Origin: Promethearchaeota archaeon
GTDB lineage: Archaea > Asgardarchaeota > Thorarchaeia > Thorarchaeales > Thorarchaeaceae
Assembly: GCA_014728035.1 (NCBI GenBank)
Contig: WJMJ01000079.1
Span: 1-64,000, forward strand
Length of the DNA stretch: 64,000 bases
Direction of reading: 5' to 3'
Of the stretch, positions 10,490 to 21,085 are shown in pieces. Both the position numbers and the translations under genes were made by a program. Below the pieces are notes generated by a model. It did no database searches, had not been told where the DNA came from, and saw only the letters and a list, made by a program, of their open reading frames with translations. Every line of letters begins with the position of its first letter. Positions within the stretch are counted from its first letter, which is position 1.

Positions 10490-10798
10490 ATGCCAGCGAT
10501 GCCAAAAAGAGAGATCTTCGAACAGATTATTCAGAATATCACAAGTAAATATCCTGACGTTTATGCTGCTTTATTCATTAGCCCCGAAGGATTCCCAATT
10601 AACAGCTGGGGTTTGTCAATGGAACGAGCTGAAGAAGTATCAGCACTGCTAAGTTCTTTAATTGGAAAAACAAAGGAAATTATTTTCCAGGTTAAAGAAG
10701 GAGCGGACATGCAATTTATTGATGTGCAAACAACTCAAGGGAGAATACGTATTGCTCCCCAACCAGAGTATATTTTGGTAACAATGGCACATGCATAG
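10490..10798 (+). CDS. Roadblock/LC7-like domain protein
   Basis: YPDVYAALFISPEGFPINSWG...AEEVSALLSSLIGKTKEI...YILVTMA; exact start uncertain (10472/10478/10490/10499). Confidence 0.65.
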   Translation: MPAMPKREIFEQIIQNITSKYPDVYAALFISPEGFPINSWGLSMERAEEVSALLSSLIGKTKEIIFQVKEGADMQFIDVQTTQGRIRIAPQPEYILVTMAHA

Positions 10799-10887
10799 AT
10801 TGTATAGAAATGGCATTTCCAATAGCCATCTCCAAACTCCTCAATATTTATAGAGAATCTTCGCATCATTTCTTATGGGGATGATAT

Positions 10888-11817
10888 TTGGTCGATATTG
10901 CCTTCTCTACAGCAGGACTTAGTAAACGATATGGACTTACGACTGCATTAGATGATATTGATACTGAGGCACCATTGCGTTCTGTTGGTCTTCTAGGGCC
11001 TAATGGAGCAGGAAAAACAACTTTAATTCGTATCTTATTAGGAATTATTACCCCCTCATCCGGATCATTCAACGTATTAGGTCTTGATGCAAAGGATTCT
11101 ATGAATGAGATTAGAGACCGAGTCGGTTATTCCCCTGAATTCTCTCCTATGATTCCAGATGTAAGTGCAATGAAATATGTTGCGTTTATGGGTCGTCTTT
11201 CAGGACTTCGTGGAGTTGAGGCTTCACAACGAGCTCATGATACACTTCATTATGTTGGTTTGGGAGAAGAACGATACAGACCTCTGCGTGAATTTAGCAC
11301 AGGTATGATGCAAAAATGCAAACTAGCAGCTGCTCTTGTTCATGATCCTGATTTCATCATTCTCGATGAACCAACTGATGGACTTGATCCTAAGGGGAGA
11401 AAGCAGATGCTCAATCTGATTAAGCGTCTTTACACCGAGGAAGAAAAGAGCATCATGGTTTCATCACACCTTCTTTTTGATGTTGAGAAGGTTTGTGATT
11501 ATGTTTTGGTTTTGGGCCAGGGAAAATTAATATCAGCGGGGAATATTTCCGACCTTTTGTTAGCTGACTCGGAAGTTTTACGAATTCGAGTCAAAGGCGA
11601 CATTAAGCTTTTTGCTGAACACCTTAGATCTAGAAATCTAGAAGTTACAATTGAGAATTCATTTGTCGACATTACTAGAGTGGAAAATGTAGAGATGATT
11701 GTACTTGAAGAGATTCACAAAGATCCTGAGATAAGTATCCGATATATGGGTCGAAAGAGTAAGTCTTTGGAGGATGTTTTTGTATCAATTGTAGATGGGA
11801 GAAGTGATATGGAATGA
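10888..11817 (+). CDS. ABC transporter ATP-binding protein
   Basis: Walker A GPNGAGKTT, signature FSTGMMQK, Walker B FIILDEPTDGLDP; TTG start. Confidence 0.92.
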   Translation: MVDIAFSTAGLSKRYGLTTALDDIDTEAPLRSVGLLGPNGAGKTTLIRILLGIITPSSGSFNVLGLDAKDSMNEIRDRVGYSPEFSPMIPDVSAMKYVAFMGRLSGLRGVEASQRAHDTLHYVGLGEERYRPLREFSTGMMQKCKLAAALVHDPDFIILDEPTDGLDPKGRKQMLNLIKRLYTEEEKSIMVSSHLLFDVEKVCDYVLVLGQGKLISAGNISDLLLADSEVLRIRVKGDIKLFAEHLRSRNLEVTIENSFVDITRVENVEMIVLEEIHKDPEISIRYMGRKSKSLEDVFVSIVDGRSDME

Positions 11818-12803
11818 CTCAAGATGACCATGGCGAAGAAACTTATGTTCGCAAATTCGGATTCAGACGCTTTTCTGGAATTAGGCAGAACCGAATTTAC
11901 AGGGTATTTTCTGTATCATGGTTCAATCTGATTGAAGCCATTAAGCGTTCGGGTTTTACCAAAATGCTATTGATTTTCATGTTTTTCTCATTACTCATTC
12001 AAGATGTTATACTCATTCTATTCAGTTCATTTCTTCCTTTCGGACTATTTGGAGAACTGACTATTGAAGAATTGTTTCGTGGTGGTTACATCGATTCGGT
12101 TTTAGGGATGGTTTCGTTGACCAATCGAGTTACAAGTCCATTGACAAGTGCCCTTGGCTTCTTTACCTCTCTTACCACTGTGACAACTAGCTTCATCTGG
12201 TTACTTCTTCTTGCTCAGATTGGAGGTGGCTTAATTGCTGATGACCGGTTGTATATGACAACCGAGATGTATTTGTCAAGGATTTCAAGATTAGAATATA
12301 TTATTGGGAAATTAGGTAGTTTAGTAATTTTTTCGGCTTTGATTGTAGTGTTACCAGCTTTAATTCAATTCTTTTTGTTAGGAGGTGGATTAGGACTCAA
12401 TTTACTCCCTCACTTGGACCTGCTAGGTTGGGCTTTAGGATTTACAATCAGTGCAGCTATTTTTCTAAGCTTATTCGTTCTTTCTATATCAAGTCTTACG
12501 ACGAGAAGAAACTTTGCTAGTCTAGCCACTTTTATCTTCACCCTATCAATGTCGATTCTTCCCACTGCATTAGGTGGTGCCATTTCTACAACCTCGGTAT
12601 TCTTAGCTTTGGATTTCGTCGGGTGTCTTGCAATTCTATCTCTTGTTGTCCTTGGATTTGATTCTGTATTGGTAAATAATAGAACTATTGCACTTTTTGA
12701 TGGAAATGGATTTGAAGCAATTTTAGCAGTAATTAGTATATCTTTGGTTATTTGTGTTAGTCTACTGATTATTATCAACTTCTTGTTCAGGGAGGATAAC
12801 TGA
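11814..12803 (+). CDS. ABC-2 type permease
   Basis: Polytopic, 4-nt overlap with upstream ATPase. Confidence 0.75.
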   Translation: MTQDDHGEETYVRKFGFRRFSGIRQNRIYRVFSVSWFNLIEAIKRSGFTKMLLIFMFFSLLIQDVILILFSSFLPFGLFGELTIEELFRGGYIDSVLGMVSLTNRVTSPLTSALGFFTSLTTVTTSFIWLLLLAQIGGGLIADDRLYMTTEMYLSRISRLEYIIGKLGSLVIFSALIVVLPALIQFFLLGGGLGLNLLPHLDLLGWALGFTISAAIFLSLFVLSISSLTTRRNFASLATFIFTLSMSILPTALGGAISTTSVFLALDFVGCLAILSLVVLGFDSVLVNNRTIALFDGNGFEAILAVISISLVICVSLLIIINFLFREDN

Positions 12804-13747
12804 TGAATGTAATAGAACTTGAAGATGTTTCAAAAGCTTACGGTGAGATAGTCGCTATTAGTAGGTTTACTATGAGGGTAAAATCTGGCTCTATTACTGG
12901 CTTTGTGGGACCCAACGGTGCAGGGAAGTCCACAACGATTCGAATCATAACCGGATTAGCGCGACCAGACGAAGGTACGATAAGAATCTTTGGAGAGGAT
13001 CCATATGATAATCCTGGTGTGAAATCGCGTATTGGTTTTGTTTCAGAACATGATGACCTCTATCCTTGGGCTAGAGTTAAAGAATCTGTTAGTCTTCTAG
13101 CTCGCTTGTCACAACCTTTGAAAAGGGAGATTTCTTCAGACATTGATTGGGCAATATCTGCCGTTGGAATGCACAAATTCAAAGAACGTCCCGTTTCACA
13201 GCTATCAAAAGGAATGCGGCAAAGAGTAAAAATTGCAGCTGCCCTAGTCCATCATCCAGAACTCTTAGTTCTTGATGAACCAATGGGTGGTCTTGATCCT
13301 TTGGGTAGGAAAACTGTAATGGATTTACTTAAACGTTTGAACAAAGACGAGCAAGTTTCTATTCTGGTTTCAAGCCATGTTCTTGAGGAGCTAGAATATT
13401 TTGTGAATCGTCTAACTTTAATTCATAGAGGACAAGCTTTAGCAGAAGGAGCACCCGATCAGATTCGTAGTTTTATTTTCTCTTACCCTCATGAAATTAC
13501 GTATTCAGCTAAGGAATCAGATATGAGTGAGATAAATAGTCAAGTTATTACGAAATCTGACATAGTTAGAACGATGTCGTTGAACCGATTAGAAGATGAT
13601 ATAATGGAGTGCAAAGTTATCACATCAAATCCAGAAGAATTCTATGATGAATTAATTAGAATCGCTGTTGAGTTGAAAGCTCCAATACTGTCAATTGATA
13701 CTGAATCCGAAAGTGTAGAAAAGCTCTTTGAATTTCTTGTTTCTTAG
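12803..13747 (+). CDS. ABC transporter ATP-binding protein
   Basis: GPNGAGKST, LSKGMRQRV, LLVLDEPMGGLDP. Confidence 0.92.
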   Translation: MNVIELEDVSKAYGEIVAISRFTMRVKSGSITGFVGPNGAGKSTTIRIITGLARPDEGTIRIFGEDPYDNPGVKSRIGFVSEHDDLYPWARVKESVSLLARLSQPLKREISSDIDWAISAVGMHKFKERPVSQLSKGMRQRVKIAAALVHHPELLVLDEPMGGLDPLGRKTVMDLLKRLNKDEQVSILVSSHVLEELEYFVNRLTLIHRGQALAEGAPDQIRSFIFSYPHEITYSAKESDMSEINSQVITKSDIVRTMSLNRLEDDIMECKVITSNPEEFYDELIRIAVELKAPILSIDTESESVEKLFEFLVS

Positions 13748-13760
13748 TGGAGGAAGAATA

Positions 13761-14582
13761 TTGGTCGAATCAGATACAAGTTTTATAGAAAACCAGTCTT
13801 TCATTGATAAGGGGAAACAAGTCATTGCTAGGGGATTCATTTTGGTTTTCACATTCATGAAGAGCTTTATGAAAGATCGGAAGAGTCAAATTCTTATCTT
13901 ATTGGGAATCGCACCATCGATTCTTCTAATATTAATGGATATCAGTTTTCCTAGTTATTACGTTGCTGCTATTTTCTTTACAGATACTGTACAAACATTG
14001 TATATCGCGCTACTATTACCGTTGTTCGGATTATTATTGGGGACAGCAGCCTTATCGGAAGAGATTGAATCTCATACGATTGTTCAACTGGTAAGCCGCC
14101 CTATTCGCAGATTTGAACTAGTCTTCTGGAGATATTTTTCTACCGTCATCGCAAGTTTGCTAGTTGCAATTATTTCCCTAAGTTTCCTTTTCGTTGCTAC
14201 TGGTAGTTGTGTCCTTCCAGATGGAAGTTTACATAGTAACTGGGGATTACATTTACTTCCAGGAAGCTGGTTGCTTTCATTGATATGTAGTGCTGTTTAT
14301 TGTGCAATCTTCTCTTTGTTGGGAGTCGCTCTAGAAAAGCCTCTATTTTGGGGGGTAGTTATAACATTATACGAACAATTGTTGGGTGTTATTTTTTCAT
14401 TCTTTGGAGGGGGTTTATTTTCACTCAGTGGACACATTTTTCTCGTAGGAGAAGATTTGCTTCCTTATGTCTATTCAATCCCTGATTGGTCAGTTGAAGG
14501 ATCTGTTGCTTTGTTGTTGATTATTTCTCTGGTATCATTCATACTATCAGTAATCATCTTTCAGGAAAAGGATTTGTCTTGA
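13761..14582 (+). CDS. ABC-2 type permease
   Basis: Polytopic; TTG start at 13761 preceded by GGAGGA (ORF track starts at 13728). Confidence 0.7.
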   Translation: MVESDTSFIENQSFIDKGKQVIARGFILVFTFMKSFMKDRKSQILILLGIAPSILLILMDISFPSYYVAAIFFTDTVQTLYIALLLPLFGLLLGTAALSEEIESHTIVQLVSRPIRRFELVFWRYFSTVIASLLVAIISLSFLFVATGSCVLPDGSLHSNWGLHLLPGSWLLSLICSAVYCAIFSLLGVALEKPLFWGVVITLYEQLLGVIFSFFGGGLFSLSGHIFLVGEDLLPYVYSIPDWSVEGSVALLLIISLVSFILSVIIFQEKDLS

Positions 14583-14720
14583 TAGTAGCTGGAGATAGAT
14601 AACTATATCATCAAAACACTCGGATTCTTCCTTAGTGTCATTTTTATATCTTTGAATATCACTAAAATATGCCTTAGGCATGGTAAGAAGTGAGCGATAA
14701 TCCATGCAAAGAGGGAGGTC

Positions 14721-15752
14721 TTGAAGATTTCACCGAAAAAAGATGAATCCGACGATGAAGTTGATTATGAGGATTTTGAAGAAGAAGAAGAGGAAGATGA
14801 GGAAGAAGAACTACCAGATTTCGAAATAACTGATTTGCCTGGTGTTGGTCCAGCTATAGGAAAACGCCTTAGTGAAGCAGGATTCAAGACAGTTGAAGCT
14901 GTTGCCGTCGCATCCCCTGGTGAGCTGGCTGCAGCAGGGTCAATTGGAGAAACTACTGCAACTAAAATTATCAAAGCAGCTCGTGAGATGCTCGATATTG
15001 GATTCGAAACTGCAGACCTCCTATTAGATAGACGAAGGAACGCAGGAAGAATTTCTACTGGTGCAAAGTCCCTTGATGACTTATTAGGTGGTGGTATCGA
15101 AACTCAATGCATTACTGAGATGTATGGATCATTTCGATCTGGAAAGACTCAGCTTGCTCATCAATTAGCCCTCAATGTGCAACGTCCTCCAGAAGATGGT
15201 GGATTAGGAGCAACTGCGATTTATGTTGACACTGAAGGTACATTTCGACCTGAACGTCTTGTGGATATGGCTGAAGCTGTTGGTATGGATGTGGCAAAAG
15301 TATTGAAAAATGTAATCTATGCTCGAGCCTATAATTCAGACCATCAGATTTTACTATGTGATCAGGCAATGGAGATGGCTCCCGAAAGAAATGCTAAACT
15401 TCTGGTCGTGGACTCTGTCATGAGCCATTTCCGAGCAGAATATACTGGAAGAGGAACACTTGCTGCTAGACAACAGAAATTGAATAAGCATCTACACCAT
15501 CTGCAAAGAGGTGCAGAAATCAACAATCTTGCAGTATATATTACTAATCAGGTAATGTCCAAACCAGATGCATTCTTTGGAGACCCTACTGCTCCTGTTG
15601 GCGGTCATGTATTAGCACATGTTCCACAGACTCGTTGTTATTTGAGAAAATCAAAAGGCGAACGCAGAATATGTCGTTTAGTTGATTCACCAAATCTCCC
15701 AGAAGGAGAGGCAGTATTCTCAATCCTCAAAGAAGGAATACGTGACGTATAA
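14721..15752 (+). CDS. radA: DNA repair and recombination protein RadA
   Basis: Hh[65 protein letters not shown]; strongly acidic N-terminus; TTG start. Confidence 0.95.
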   Translation: MKISPKKDESDDEVDYEDFEEEEEEDEEEELPDFEITDLPGVGPAIGKRLSEAGFKTVEAVAVASPGELAAAGSIGETTATKIIKAAREMLDIGFETADLLLDRRRNAGRISTGAKSLDDLLGGGIETQCITEMYGSFRSGKTQLAHQLALNVQRPPEDGGLGATAIYVDTEGTFRPERLVDMAEAVGMDVAKVLKNVIYARAYNSDHQILLCDQAMEMAPERNAKLLVVDSVMSHFRAEYTGRGTLAARQQKLNKHLHHLQRGAEINNLAVYITNQVMSKPDAFFGDPTAPVGGHVLAHVPQTRCYLRKSKGERRICRLVDSPNLPEGEAVFSILKEGIRDV

Positions 15753-15762
15753 GATTGATTGA

Positions 15763-15796
15763 CCGGGAATCAACCCGGCTCAGTCTTCTTTTTATT
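15763..15796. terminator. Hairpin between convergent radA and geranylgeranyl reductase
   Basis: CCGGG-AATCAA-CCCGG followed by T-rich tract. Confidence 0.55.
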
Positions 15797-17144
15797 TGAA
15801 ATCAGCAGATTGAACTATTTCTAATACTCGGTTATTCCACTGTTCTAGACCTTCTGGATTCGAAGGATATTCTCTGTAAACCTTAGACATTTCTTTCATC
15901 AGTGAAGCTGCTCGCTGCAATTTTCTAAGAAGTCTAATATTACCAATTCCTCTTTTTACTCTCTTCAATTTTTCGAACATACTAAAAGACAAACCGTCAC
16001 CACGATTGGCAGCCATGAGATCATCAGCCTCTAAGAGTCTTTTCTCAAAACCAAAATTCATCTCTTCGTCTGATACATCTTGTAATAGTCTCTTGAATAT
16101 TTCTAGAGAAGCAAGTCTCTGTCCAAAGCCTGATTGAAATCTTAGGTTGTAATGCCAAAGACCCTTTGCAGTGAGTTCTCGTCTGGCAATCGCACGTTTT
16201 GCTACTTCCCCAAGAATAATCCCTGCTCTCATACCAGCTCCAATTCCGCCTCCATGAATTGGATTAACCTGTAGAGCACTATCCCCAACAAAAGCAATTC
16301 CATTTGCAACAAGACTCTTTAGTGGTCTACGAACAGGTACTGCTCCACCTCCTGCTTCAAGTACTTCACAATCAGCTAGGAGTGGATATTCATCCTTGAA
16401 TCTGAAGTAGTATGGTTTTGGAGACCCTTTTCCTTCTCCGCCAGTAATACCAACTCCAACATTTACTTCCTGCAACCCCTTTGGGAATACCCACGCATAT
16501 CCAGAGGGAGCATATTTGCCTCCAAGAAATACACCTGCAATTTCAGGTTCATCCATAGGTGATTTGAGTTTGACAATTTCACGGTAACATAGAGCTACAT
16601 CAGATTTCTCGATTTTCTTCTCTATGAGGTCTGAGTCGATTTTTCTCTTGATGACACCTGCAAATCCACTAGCATCGATAACTAATTTACAGTCTATTTT
16701 CTTCTCCTCTTTTTCATCGAGTTCCTTGTACTCTATGCCAACAACTTGGTCACCTCGCATCATTGGCATTGTTGCGTGACAGTCGGAAAGAAACTCTACA
16801 CCTGCTCGCATGGCATCATTTAGTAGTCTTTGTCCAAAATTTAAACGATGAACAGTCCAACCATCAAAATCAGTCCACCCTCTTACTCTTAGTTCGTTGT
16901 CAAGGCTTGGAGGATATACGTCTGCACCATCAATACTTGATGAAATCTCATCCAATTCTGGGTAATCTATACCAGTCGCATCGAAATGTGATTTACTTAT
17001 CTCATCCCCACATACTTTTTGCCCTACCAAAAATCTGGGCTTTCTGTCCATGAGAACTGTTCTTAATCCCATTTCTGCACATCTTCTTGCAGTAACTGAT
17101 CCTGCTGATCCTGCTCCAATTACAACTACATCGGCTTTTTTCAA
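15792..17144 (-). CDS. Geranylgeranyl reductase family FAD-dependent oxidoreductase
   Basis: VVIGAGSAGSVTARRCAEMGLRTVLMDRK, VIDASGFAGVIKR, AFVGDSALQVNPIHGGGIGAGMRAG. Confidence 0.85.
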   Translation of the reverse strand: MKKADVVVIGAGSAGSVTARRCAEMGLRTVLMDRKPRFLVGQKVCGDEISKSHFDATGIDYPELDEISSSIDGADVYPPSLDNELRVRGWTDFDGWTVHRLNFGQRLLNDAMRAGVEFLSDCHATMPMMRGDQVVGIEYKELDEKEEKKIDCKLVIDASGFAGVIKRKIDSDLIEKKIEKSDVALCYREIVKLKSPMDEPEIAGVFLGGKYAPSGYAWVFPKGLQEVNVGVGITGGEGKGSPKPYYFRFKDEYPLLADCEVLEAGGGAVPVRRPLKSLVANGIAFVGDSALQVNPIHGGGIGAGMRAGIILGEVAKRAIARRELTAKGLWHYNLRFQSGFGQRLASLEIFKRLLQDVSDEEMNFGFEKRLLEADDLMAANRGDGLSFSMFEKLKRVKRGIGNIRLLRKLQRAASLMKEMSKVYREYPSNPEGLEQWNNRVLEIVQSADFK

Positions 17145-17255
17145 GGTGGGTCAATCTTTGATTGAACTTCTCCAATATAAACTCAAGTGTAGTTTGGTGT
17201 GTCTTTCCAGTCGCAACTATTATCAATGAACTAATTTGGCTGATGTTGTGATTGT

Positions 17256-18566
17256 ATGAACTCGTTAGTAGTAACAGGTCTCCAATGGGGCGATGAAGGA
17301 AAAGGTAAGATTGTTGATTTTTTATCTGACCGTTTTGATATTGTTGCACGCTTCCAAGGTGGCAGTAATGCTGGACATACTGTCATAGTTGGTGATGAAG
17401 TCTTCAAATTTCGTCTTATGCCTACTGGTGCTGTTAGGGGAAAGAAAGCTGTCATTGGTAATGGAGTAGTACTTGATTTAGAGGTATTAGACAAAGAATT
17501 CGATAGTCTTAGAGGAGCTGGAATTACACCTGACCTCCGTATCAGTAATAGAGCACATATAATTACGCCTTATCACATTCAGATTGATGCTTTGCAAGAA
17601 GAATTGAAGGGTTCTGACAAGGTTGGTACTACTAAGCGTGGAATTGGTCCTACATATTCTGATAAAATATCTCGAACTGGTATTCGTGTACAGGACCTTT
17701 TGGATGCAACCGAAACTAATACTTGGGAACGTTTTATCAAGCACACAAAGCATCGCTTGAAGAGCTTTTCATCATCTGATCTTTCAGTTTCTCAAGAAGA
17801 TGCATTTGAATCTTTAAAATTACTTATGGAAAAATACGCATCATATGTATGTGACACGGGTCATTTTATATCTGAAGCATTGACCTCCGGAAAGAGCATT
17901 CTTTTTGAAGGTGCTCAAGGTACACTACTTGATATTGACCATGGAACTTATCCTTTTGTAACCAGTTCCAATTGTATATCTGCTGCTGCTGCAATTGGCA
18001 GTGGCATATCGTACAAGTCACTGGGATTCGCGCTAGGAATTTGCAAAGCATATACTACTAGGGTTGGTGCAGGCCCCTTCCCGTCTGAACTTGATGATGA
18101 AATAGGAATAACTATGCTTGAACGTGGTGGTGAATATGGTACAGTAACAGGTCGGGCAAGACGGTGTGGTTGGCTTGACTTGGTTGCATTAAAATATGCT
18201 ATTCGAATCAATGGCACTGAATTTCTCGCTTTGACTAAGATTGATGTTCTATCTGAAATTGACACACTCAAACTATGTGTTGGATATGAAATTGATGGGT
18301 GTGAATTAGACACATTTCCAGCAAGCACTTATCAATTACAAAAGGTTAGACCCATCTATCGTGAGTTCTCTGGTTGGGGGCCAATGAAAACTGATGATTG
18401 GGACTTGATGAAATCACATGGTATCAGTATGCTTCCTAAAGAAACTCAAAGATACATAACCTTCATTGAGAAGTATACAGAAACCACCATTGGGATTATT
18501 TCGTATGGCCCTGATCGTAGTGAGACTGTAATCCTCAATGATGATTATCTTCCTAAATATGCCTGA
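17256..18566 (+). CDS. purA: Adenylosuccinate synthetase
   Basis: LQWGDEGKGKIVDFL, GGSNAGHTV, GTTKRGIGPTYSDK, GAQGTLLDIDHGTYPFVTSSN. Confidence 0.95.
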   Translation: MNSLVVTGLQWGDEGKGKIVDFLSDRFDIVARFQGGSNAGHTVIVGDEVFKFRLMPTGAVRGKKAVIGNGVVLDLEVLDKEFDSLRGAGITPDLRISNRAHIITPYHIQIDALQEELKGSDKVGTTKRGIGPTYSDKISRTGIRVQDLLDATETNTWERFIKHTKHRLKSFSSSDLSVSQEDAFESLKLLMEKYASYVCDTGHFISEALTSGKSILFEGAQGTLLDIDHGTYPFVTSSNCISAAAAIGSGISYKSLGFALGICKAYTTRVGAGPFPSELDDEIGITMLERGGEYGTVTGRARRCGWLDLVALKYAIRINGTEFLALTKIDVLSEIDTLKLCVGYEIDGCELDTFPASTYQLQKVRPIYREFSGWGPMKTDDWDLMKSHGISMLPKETQRYITFIEKYTETTIGIISYGPDRSETVILNDDYLPKYA

Positions 18567-19119
18567 ACTCCATAATAACGATTGATATTATGATAAACAA
18601 AAGAATGATTCCAATGAAGGGTGGCATCCAGTTCAGAAAGATTCCAAAATATTGAGTAATTATCTGTGGAGTAAGTACTACTGCGATGAGATGTGCATAT
18701 ACTGCAAAGAATCCATATATTGCAAAGATTGGATAAATGAGAGGCCCACCTCCAATTACAAGAAGCAATATAATCACTGCCAATTTGCTCTTTGTTGGAT
18801 CTAACAATGGAATTGGTATTGCATCTTCATCGTCAATCCGAAAGTAGTAATATGGTAGAAATGTCGGCATTCTTATTCTTATCAATTCCAATATCTGTAT
18901 TCCTAGTTGAACTGAGAGAAGAATTAGAGTGTGCCCAATCATGTATCCAAGGATGAATAGATTAAGAAAGGGAATGTTATCAAACGGAACTTGGAGACTC
19001 TCTATAACCCCTACTAATACGCAAAAATTGATGAAAAAAAGAGTAATATGTCCTAGAAATCCTTTCAGTATCTGATTTGTAGTAGCCATTTGATTCAATC
19101 CCTGCTGGCTTTCATTCAT
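18553..19119 (-). CDS. Multi-pass membrane protein, unknown function
   Basis: Multiple hydrophobic helices; 4-nt overlap (ATGA) with upstream GTPase gene. Confidence 0.65.
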   Translation of the reverse strand: MNESQQGLNQMATTNQILKGFLGHITLFFINFCVLVGVIESLQVPFDNIPFLNLFILGYMIGHTLILLSVQLGIQILELIRIRMPTFLPYYYFRIDDEDAIPIPLLDPTKSKLAVIILLLVIGGGPLIYPIFAIYGFFAVYAHLIAVVLTPQIITQYFGIFLNWMPPFIGIILLFIIISIVIMEFRHI

Positions 19120-19703
19120 GTCATCTTAAAGGGTTTTGATGAAGAACTTCTAGAATCAATACCAAGCTGTTTCTGTTTTTCAATGGTTCTACTTACCAAA
19201 TCAGTGAAAAGTTCTGTAATGTTTTCTCCCGTTTTTGCTGATGTTTCATAATGTTTAACGCCAAGCCAATTACTAATCATTTCTCCGGCTTCTGGTGGCA
19301 CTAATCTGTCTGACCTATCTATCTTATTAGCTACAACTGATACAGCAGCATTGGGACAGACTGTAATAAACTTTGTATACCATTCTCCCAAATCAAGAAA
19401 AGTTTGGGGCCGAGTTACATCATAGACAATTATTGCCATTGTTGCACCAGCCATATACCTTCTACGCAATTCATTATAGGTGGGTTGACCAGCGAGATCC
19501 CAGAGAACAATTCTAGCAGACACTCTGCTTCCATCGGGCATTTCAACATCTACATTCTTTACAGCAAAAGTGGTTCCGATGGTCATAATGTACCGTTCAC
19601 TGAAACTATCTTCTGTATATCGCTTGATACAGGATGTCTTGCCTACAGCACCATCTCCAAGAGCTACTAGTTTGAACATGTGGGAGATTTGTTCTGTTGA
19701 CAC
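19116..19703 (-). CDS. Ras/Rab-like small GTPase
   Basis: GDGAVGKTS, TIGTTF, DLAGQ, NKID, TSAK. Confidence 0.9.
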   Translation of the reverse strand: MSTEQISHMFKLVALGDGAVGKTSCIKRYTEDSFSERYIMTIGTTFAVKNVDVEMPDGSRVSARIVLWDLAGQPTYNELRRRYMAGATMAIIVYDVTRPQTFLDLGEWYTKFITVCPNAAVSVVANKIDRSDRLVPPEAGEMISNWLGVKHYETSAKTGENITELFTDLVSRTIEKQKQLGIDSRSSSSKPFKMT

Positions 19704-19925
19704 GGCAGATTCATCCTAGACTGGTTCAAGTTATTAGAGTTGCAACCAACATTTAATCATTCTGGATAATGTATAAATGATATATGAATATTCATTGCTT
19801 GTGCATAACTATTGCAATTGCTAATGAATTACACTGTTTGAGCGAATTTGAGAGTTAAAGCACCAAAGGCTTTTCTTGACGGTTTGCTACCTCATCTTGA
19901 GTATAGGTATTATTGGTGATGAATT

Positions 19926-20588
19926 ATGGCTGAAGAATTTCTGGGTCGTTTAACTGAAATTGAAAAGAGTATCCAAGGGCTTGGAGAAACGCTGAAAAGA
20001 ATGGTAACAATCCTTACTACTGTTACAGAGGTCAAGTCTGAATTAAGAGTTGCAAAAACTGAGATTATTGACGCAATAAATTCTAGTGCTACTAGTGTTA
20101 CTCCCCCTCCATCTACCGAAACCATCAGTAGTGAAGATATAGCACAAACTGTGAAGGGTGAATTCGAAGAACTTTACACATTCATTGAAACTTCTATCAA
20201 GAGTATGAAGGAGGAGATAATGGAAGAAATAGACAATCTACCTACTCCCGCTCCTGCCCCTACTGTTACTTCTGAGGCAAGCAGCATCCCAGCACAAACT
20301 CCAGCTGGCGTTAGTACTCCGCCAGATAAAGCAATGAAAATTGCTGATTTACTTGATGATATTATTGGATCATTGAAGATGGGCTGTGTTGCAGGAGAAG
20401 TATTAGAACTCATGAATGAAACCAAGGGGGAAATCCAGAAGCTTGTTGAAAGCGATCCAATTACCGTGAAAATTGACAAGTGGGCTGGCATCGTCAGTAG
20501 TTATAGCAAAAGACATGAAGTTAAAGCTAGAGATGTATTGGCTATAAAGAAAGAGCTCCGTGAGGAAATTAAGAAATATCGTCCGTAG
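19926..20588 (+). CDS. Coiled-coil protein with Pro/Thr-rich linker, unknown function
   Basis: Heptad-rich N-terminus, PTPAPAPTVTSEASSIPAQTPAGVSTPP linker, helical C-terminus. Confidence 0.6.
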   Translation: MAEEFLGRLTEIEKSIQGLGETLKRMVTILTTVTEVKSELRVAKTEIIDAINSSATSVTPPPSTETISSEDIAQTVKGEFEELYTFIETSIKSMKEEIMEEIDNLPTPAPAPTVTSEASSIPAQTPAGVSTPPDKAMKIADLLDDIIGSLKMGCVAGEVLELMNETKGEIQKLVESDPITVKIDKWAGIVSSYSKRHEVKARDVLAIKKELREEIKKYRP

Positions 20589-20615
20589 TCAATTTATCCC
20601 ATAATGTACTCTTAT

Positions 20616-21047
20616 CTATTCCTCAGAGTCCTCGGAAGGTTCGAAGGCCTCCGAGGCTCCATCAGCTATCATTTTCATGGTAGCTAGAACACGAAGGAGG
20701 TCTCCTGCAGTTACAATCCCTACCATTACTTCTCCATCAATTACTGGGATGTGTTTATTTCCAGTATTATTCATCAACAAAACCACTTGGCCCAAGTCCG
20801 CATCGGGCCCAATCGATACAACCGGTGAGCTCATTATATCTTCTAGATTCAAAGAGTGATAAACGTCATCTGAGAGTAATTGTGCTGCTATAATATCACG
20901 TTGTGTTACTATTCCCGTTACAACCTCATTCTTAGTAACAACCAGACTGCCAATATCCTCAGCAGCCATTAATTTTGCAGCTTTCACAACTGGTGTATCC
21001 ACTTCTGCAGTGATGATAATTTCGGTCATGAAATCTTGGACTTTCAT
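20616..21047 (-). CDS. CBS domain-pair protein
   Basis: VKDFMT-like start; IGSLVVTKNEVVTGIVTQRDI and HIPVIDGEVMVGIVTAGDLL. Confidence 0.9.
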   Translation of the reverse strand: MKVQDFMTEIIITAEVDTPVVKAAKLMAAEDIGSLVVTKNEVVTGIVTQRDIIAAQLLSDDVYHSLNLEDIMSSPVVSIGPDADLGQVVLLMNNTGNKHIPVIDGEVMVGIVTAGDLLRVLATMKMIADGASEAFEPSEDSEE

Positions 21048-21085
21048 TGATCATTCTCCAATGGATCTTGATTATGATATCGTTA

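Noticed and set aside
12410-12778. 122-aa minus ORF in ABC permease
   Set aside because: Antisense shadow of a membrane protein gene
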